Shown piece by piece: positions 60,801 to 64,000 of a DNA stretch of 64,000 bases; positions within the stretch are counted from its first letter, which is position 1, and every line of letters starts with the position of its first letter. Made by a program: the position numbers and the translations under genes. Under the pieces are notes generated by a model. It saw only the letters and a list, made by a program, of their open reading frames with translations, was not told the origin of the DNA and did not search any database. The DNA is taken from the NCBI GenBank assembly GCA_935421135.1, contig OW285195.1, positions 1,612,001-1,676,000 on the forward strand. The letters run 5' to 3'. This stretch comes from Bugulina stolonifera. Taxonomy: Eukaryota; Bryozoa; Gymnolaemata; Cheilostomatida; Bugulidae.

Positions 60801-63257
60801 GATGGACTAGTGGTCAAGGTTTCTGGAGAGACCAGAAAGATCTTTCTTTCTAGCATCAGACCGCCCCGTCCTGTCCAGCAGCAGGCCAATGGTGAGACAG
60901 CCGCAGATCCCAGGAAGAATATTCGTGAGAGGTGGGCACGTGTTCATACTTCCTCTTAGAGTCATACTTTGTTATAATGCTCGCTGATATACTGCCGGCC
61001 ATTAGTTGTGTTTTGATCTAAAAGCCAATCCAGTACATGGTATTGGTTCGCAAGTTTTAAGGGAGTTTCATTCCCATGAAAGATGAGCTAGGGATCTGCA
61101 GCTCCATAATCTATGCTTATCAGTACATTGAACTAAGTTAACATTGTTTGTTAATAATGCTTCATGCAATATTCTTAACCACTATGGCTGAAAGTTACTG
61201 AACAAGTTTAGTTTTTGCAGCGCAGTCGAACATGGTTTGTCAAGTCTGATTTGATATAATAGTCATACACTCGCAACATCTATCTATTGACCTCCGATGG
61301 AATCACACTTGGGAACTCTCTGGTGCCGATGTGAACACTTGTCTCTGACATCTCCGTGTATAGTCGTTTGATTTGGTGAATCGGCAAAAATTCGAAAATA
61401 GAATTGGGCTCCGTCTTTTTGAAATCTGTGGACCTCATTGATTTATCCTGCTGTACTGATTCTAAAGTTATCAACATTGTGCAACGTTGTATTTAATTCT
61501 GATGTGTGTTACTCAGGTCACGGCCACTCTATGACGTTCCGTACATGTTTGAAGCAAGAGAATTCCTCCGTAAGAAGTTGATTGGTAAACGCGTGAATGT
61601 GAAGGTGGACTATGTGCAGCCACCAGCTAACAACTTCCCAGAGAAGGTGTGCTGTACAGTCAACATTAGTAACAGGTATTCAACACATATATATACATGT
61701 ATATACTCAACATTAGTAACAGGTGCTCCTTTATACAGTCAACATTAGTAACAGGTGCTCCTTTATACAGTCAACATTAGTAACAGGTGCTCCTTTATAC
61801 AGTCAACATTAGTAACAGGTGCTCCTTTATACAGTCAACATTAGTAATAAGTGCTCCTTTATACAGCCAACATTAGTAACAGGTGCTCCTTTATACAGTC
61901 AACATTAGTAACAGGTGCTCCTTTATACAGTCAACATAAGCAGAAAGTGCTCTCTATGTATGCTGTAAATAGGTACATTCGTTATCATACTTCTATGCTA
62001 CCGGAATGAGTTCACTACAACTACGTATATGTACATGTTTATATATTGACAGTAATGTAGCAGAAGCCCTGGTCAGCAAAGGACTGGCTACAGTGGTCAG
62101 GTACAGACAAGATGATGACCAGAGGTCATCCTGCTATGATGACTTGTTGAGTGCCGAAGCGAGGGCTCAGAAGAAGCTGGTGGGATTACACAGTAATAAG
62201 GATGCTCCGATACACAGGATACAGGATATGACGTCAGGGGAGAGTGCCAAGGCTAAGCAGTTCCTGCCCTTCCTCACCAGACAGAACAGAGTGGAGGCCC
62301 TGGTAGAGTTTGTAGCCTCAGGATCCCGAGTGAGGGTATACATACCTAAGGAGACATGCTTACTCACCCTCCTACTCAATGGTATCCAGTGTCCCAGAGG
62401 TGCTAGACCAGCCCCTGGTCCCGGTGGTGTTATGCTTCCTGCAGAACCATTTGGGGAGGACGCTACTGCCCACACCAGAGAGATATGCATGCAGAGAGAG
62501 GTGGAAATTAAGGTAAATCCTACTACCACTATTACTAACACTACCACCACTGCCATTACTACTACTACTACCACCACTACCACCATTACTACTACCACCA
62601 CTACCACCATTACTACTGCTACCACTCTTCATAATCACTGTGATTAGTTGAACGCGCTCCAGATAGTCCATAGCTAGTTTGCTCCTAGCATGGCACATAA
62701 TTGTGTGTAAAGGGTGTGATACAATGTACAGGTAGTTCGGTTGTCTATTTCTATTCGTCTACCCTAGACGGTAGTCACTCTACTACGTGTATGTGTATAT
62801 TACTATACAGGTGGATACTATGGACAAGGCAGGTAACTTCATTGGCTGGCTGTTTATAGACGGAGTGAACATGTCTGTCTCTCTGGTAGAGAATGGATAC
62901 GCTAAGCTATTCTACACAGCTGAAGGCTCCCCTTACCAACGGGAGCTCGAGACTGCAGAGGCAGCGGCTAAACAGTCGAAACTTGGTTTGTGGAAGTCCT
63001 TCGTTGAAGAGATCAAGGTAACAAATACATATAGGCCTAGGCCTACTTGTATATTATACACCTTAAATAATGTAGAATGGTATAATAGTTGTTATAATTT
63101 TTGGAATGTGTATGATAATTCATCATTCACATCTTTCAGGATGCTGTACAGGAAATAGATGACACACAGACAGAAAGACATAGGAAATTGGAACATATTG
63201 TAGTAACTGACGTCAGCCAGACAGAATTGACATTCTCAGCTCAAAAAGTAGAAAATG
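48811..63257 (+). CDS. SND1 / Tudor-SN (p100), 3' partial
   Basis: SND1 binds and processes RNA as part of silencing, edited-RNA and splicing complexes. It has four staphylococcal-nuclease-like (SN) domains and a Tudor-SN hybrid. Exons: 48811-48861, 52273-52413, 52667-52744, 53074-53198, 56486-56646, 56937-57193, 57616-57822, 60780-60931, 61517-61675, 62053-62512, 62811-63017, 63140-63257. Phases match throughout; 2,116 nt, ~705 of about 900 residues. SN1: exons 1-5 ([26 protein letters not shown]). SN2: exons 5-7 ([25 protein letters not shown]). SN3: exons 8-10 ([39 protein letters not shown]). SN4: exons 10-11 ([31 protein letters not shown]). Exon 12 leads towards the Tudor domain ([20 protein letters not shown]). 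The Tudor core and the end lie outside the window. Start chosen as the ATG before the short [12 protein letters not shown] exon. Confidence 0.95.
49261..50680. mobile_element. Non-autonomous DNA transposon, CAGGGGCGGAT ends
   Basis: Inverted ends CAGGGGCGGATTTGG and CCAGATCCGCCCCTG, flanked by AATAGGG on both sides (49254-49260, 50681-50687). 1,420 bp, in SND1 intron 1. GC-rich subterminal parts near 49270-49310 and 50570-50680. No transposase frame. The flanking repeat fits a 7-8-bp target, as in hAT or P-like elements; the superfamily is uncertain. Confidence 0.8.
49623..50201. mobile_element. pogo/Tigger-like MITE nested in the preceding element
   Basis: CAGTGGAACTCGGATAACTC at the left and GAGTTATCCAAGTTCCACTG at the right form inverted ends with TA on each side (49621-49622, 50202-50203). 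CTCAGATAATTGGATAACTC-like copies occur inside. 579 bp, no transposase. Confidence 0.85.
50688..52272. other. SND1 intron 1, 3' part
   Basis: No gene recognised. Holds a C10A9-type homopolymer junction near 51087-51106 and AT-rich DNA. Confidence 0.4.
53613..55245 (-). mobile_element. Decayed mariner transposon with long inverted ends
   Basis: Ends TACTAGGGGCAATCCAAAAG and its inverted counterpart (TACGAGGGTTGATCTAAAAG read on minus), with TA at both borders. The outer ~330 bp on each side are inverted copies. On the minus strand around 54540-54755 a transposase fragment reads [20 protein letters not shown], matching the AKWVPR.LTEEQK segment of mariner transposases. The catalytic core is missing. 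The middle holds a GC-rich duplicated block. In SND1 intron 4. Confidence 0.75.
54030..54412. repeat. GC-rich tandem duplication inside the mariner remnant
   Basis: Two diverged copies (about 54038-54178 and 54262-54408) share GGTGGT(G)(C)TAGGACCT, ATCGCTGCCGGGGCG and CATGACCCACCCCAC-type segments. Much richer in GC than the surrounding intron, which suggests foreign or captured DNA. Confidence 0.7.
55254..55961 (+). mobile_element. Second mariner-type element, internally deleted
   Basis: Inverted ends TACAGGTTGTCTGTAAAGTC and (minus) TACAGGATGTCCGTAAAGTC, with TA at both borders; 708 bp. On the + strand 55584-55735 encodes [20 protein letters not shown], the C-terminal D-containing TPLDFFLWGYVKD motif of mariner transposases. 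The rest of the transposase is gone. It lies 8 bp from the previous mariner remnant. Confidence 0.82.
57971..60760. repeat. 38-bp minisatellite in SND1 intron 7
   Basis: About 73 copies of a unit made of TAGAGGTGTAACACTACTAG plus TTACTATACTGTATATAG, with minor variants (GTATGTTGTAAAGG, TAGGAGAGG). It ends 20 bp before exon 8, and the unit resembles the intron 7/exon 8 border itself (TATACTGTACATTGTAG|GTAGTAGAGGTGA). Confidence 0.97.
60932..61516. other. SND1 intron 8
   Basis: 585 bp with no exon, repeat or mobile element that I recognise. The minus-strand open frame at 61280-61477 shows no domain. Confidence 0.45.
61655..61945. repeat. 32-bp minisatellite growing from SND1 exon 9 donor
   Basis: Eight to nine copies of ACAGTCAACATTAGTAACAG plus GTGCTCCTTTAT. 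The first 20 bp equal the last 20 bp of exon 9 (61656-61675), so every copy carries exon-end sequence followed by GT. Confidence 0.95.
62518..62630. repeat. ACT/ACC trinucleotide microsatellite
   Basis: Imperfect (ACY)n repeat starting five bases after the exon 10 donor of SND1. Unspliced reading would add a Thr-rich tail, but a good GTAAAT donor at 62513 precedes it. Confidence 0.9.
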
Positions 63258-64000
63258 GTGAGTCCAGTGGTCTGATTGGCTCATATTATATGTTACATGT
63301 ACATCGCTCCGATTGGCTAATGTTAGATGATACAATATGTACATCGCTCTGATTGGTTTATATTAGTTGATGCTTCCACTAACTACTACCGATCACTAGA
63401 GGTGGAACGAGACAGCATTTTTGGATTCGAGACGAGATTCGAGACACTACTTCTAAAAAAATCGAGACGAGACGAGACTGGGTTTTAGGATTCAAGGCAA
63501 TTTTTCTAAGAAGTTTGCCAAATTTTATATATCTGCATGTTAGAACTCCAATAGTTTCAATTGCTACTCTGTAAACTCTGTATTTTATCATTATGCATTT
63601 CAATAAAAGGTGAACAGAAGGCTGTGGAATATATTGCACATGTATTCCATGTACAGTACATTGCATGTACATTGTACATGGGTACTAAAATAATAAAATG
63701 CAATTTGAAAAATTAGTATGGAGTTATGTTTCCTTTAATGAAATAATCTCACGAGTAGACAACTTTTGGTAAGGACATAACATTGCATTGTGGGAGTGGT
63801 GATTGACAGTCGTTAGTAATTCTGTATGACTAGGAGTGATCGACTAGTAGCTCAGCGTTAGCTGCAATGCAATTGCTAGGAAATCAGTGCTGGGAATGTA
63901 CATGTAGGGAGTATTACTAAAAATTTGAATAATAATTTTCTATTTGATATATTTTATTGTTGATTAGCAATTAGTTGTATTATATTTATTAATTTATTAT
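63258..64000. other. SND1 intron 12 up to the window edge
   Basis: No further SND1 exon recognised. A GAGACGAGAC-rich stretch (63405-63485) resembles the ends of dispersed DNA transposons of marine invertebrates. Two similar copies of GTACATCGCTC(C/T)GATTGG lie at 63299 and 63340. Confidence 0.4.

Noticed and set aside
62513..62647. Thr-rich C-terminal tail in frame after SND1 exon 10
   Set aside because: A good donor at 62513 and the matching exon at 62811 show that this is intron sequence with a microsatellite.

Overview
The window is eukaryotic genomic DNA from an invertebrate animal. Genes are split by many introns with GT/AG borders, the non-coding DNA is AT-rich, and there is an intact BEL/Pao retrotransposon plus many small inverted-repeat transposons and minisatellites. 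The gene content (sequestosome-1/p62, NUFIP1, allantoinase, Kunitz inhibitors, Tudor-SN/SND1) is general metazoan. A marine basal invertebrate such as a demosponge is my guess, not something the sequence proves. I built all gene models by reading exons, splice sites and phase by hand; every junction listed keeps the frame.

Layout: (1) 1-13711, + strand, the 3' part of a p62/SQSTM1-like autophagy receptor (half PB1, ZZ finger, acidic repeats, LIR-like motif, UBA). Its last UBA exon is split by an 8.55-kb BEL/Pao element (5074-13627, coding strand -) with matching 656-bp LTRs and a 5-bp target duplication. (2) 14804-21167, - strand, a complete nine-exon NUFIP1 gene (511 aa), convergent with p62. 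Its introns carry several MITEs and a ~350-bp near-perfect palindrome. (3) 21168-29172, intergenic, with remnants of LINEs, a solo LTR, hAT, SINE-like repeats and a long-TIR MITE. (4) 29173-46898, + strand, a complete nine-exon allantoinase (453 aa). Its 10.2-kb intron 3 holds three tandem secreted Kunitz-type genes on the same strand, one of them interrupted by a TTAA-flanked MITE. (5) 48811-63257 and beyond, + strand, SND1/Tudor-SN (12 exons seen, ~705 aa up to the edge), with nested DNA transposons in introns 1 and 4 and a ~2.8-kb minisatellite in intron 7.

The genes do not form an operon or shared pathway. p62 acts in selective autophagy, NUFIP1 in box C/D snoRNP assembly (and ribophagy in mammals), allantoinase in purine degradation and SND1 in RNA regulation. 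The most unusual features are the young retrotransposon that truncates the p62 UBA, the Kunitz cluster nested inside allantoinase, and minisatellites that appear to have grown out of splice junctions (SND1 exons 8 and 9, allantoinase exon 6).
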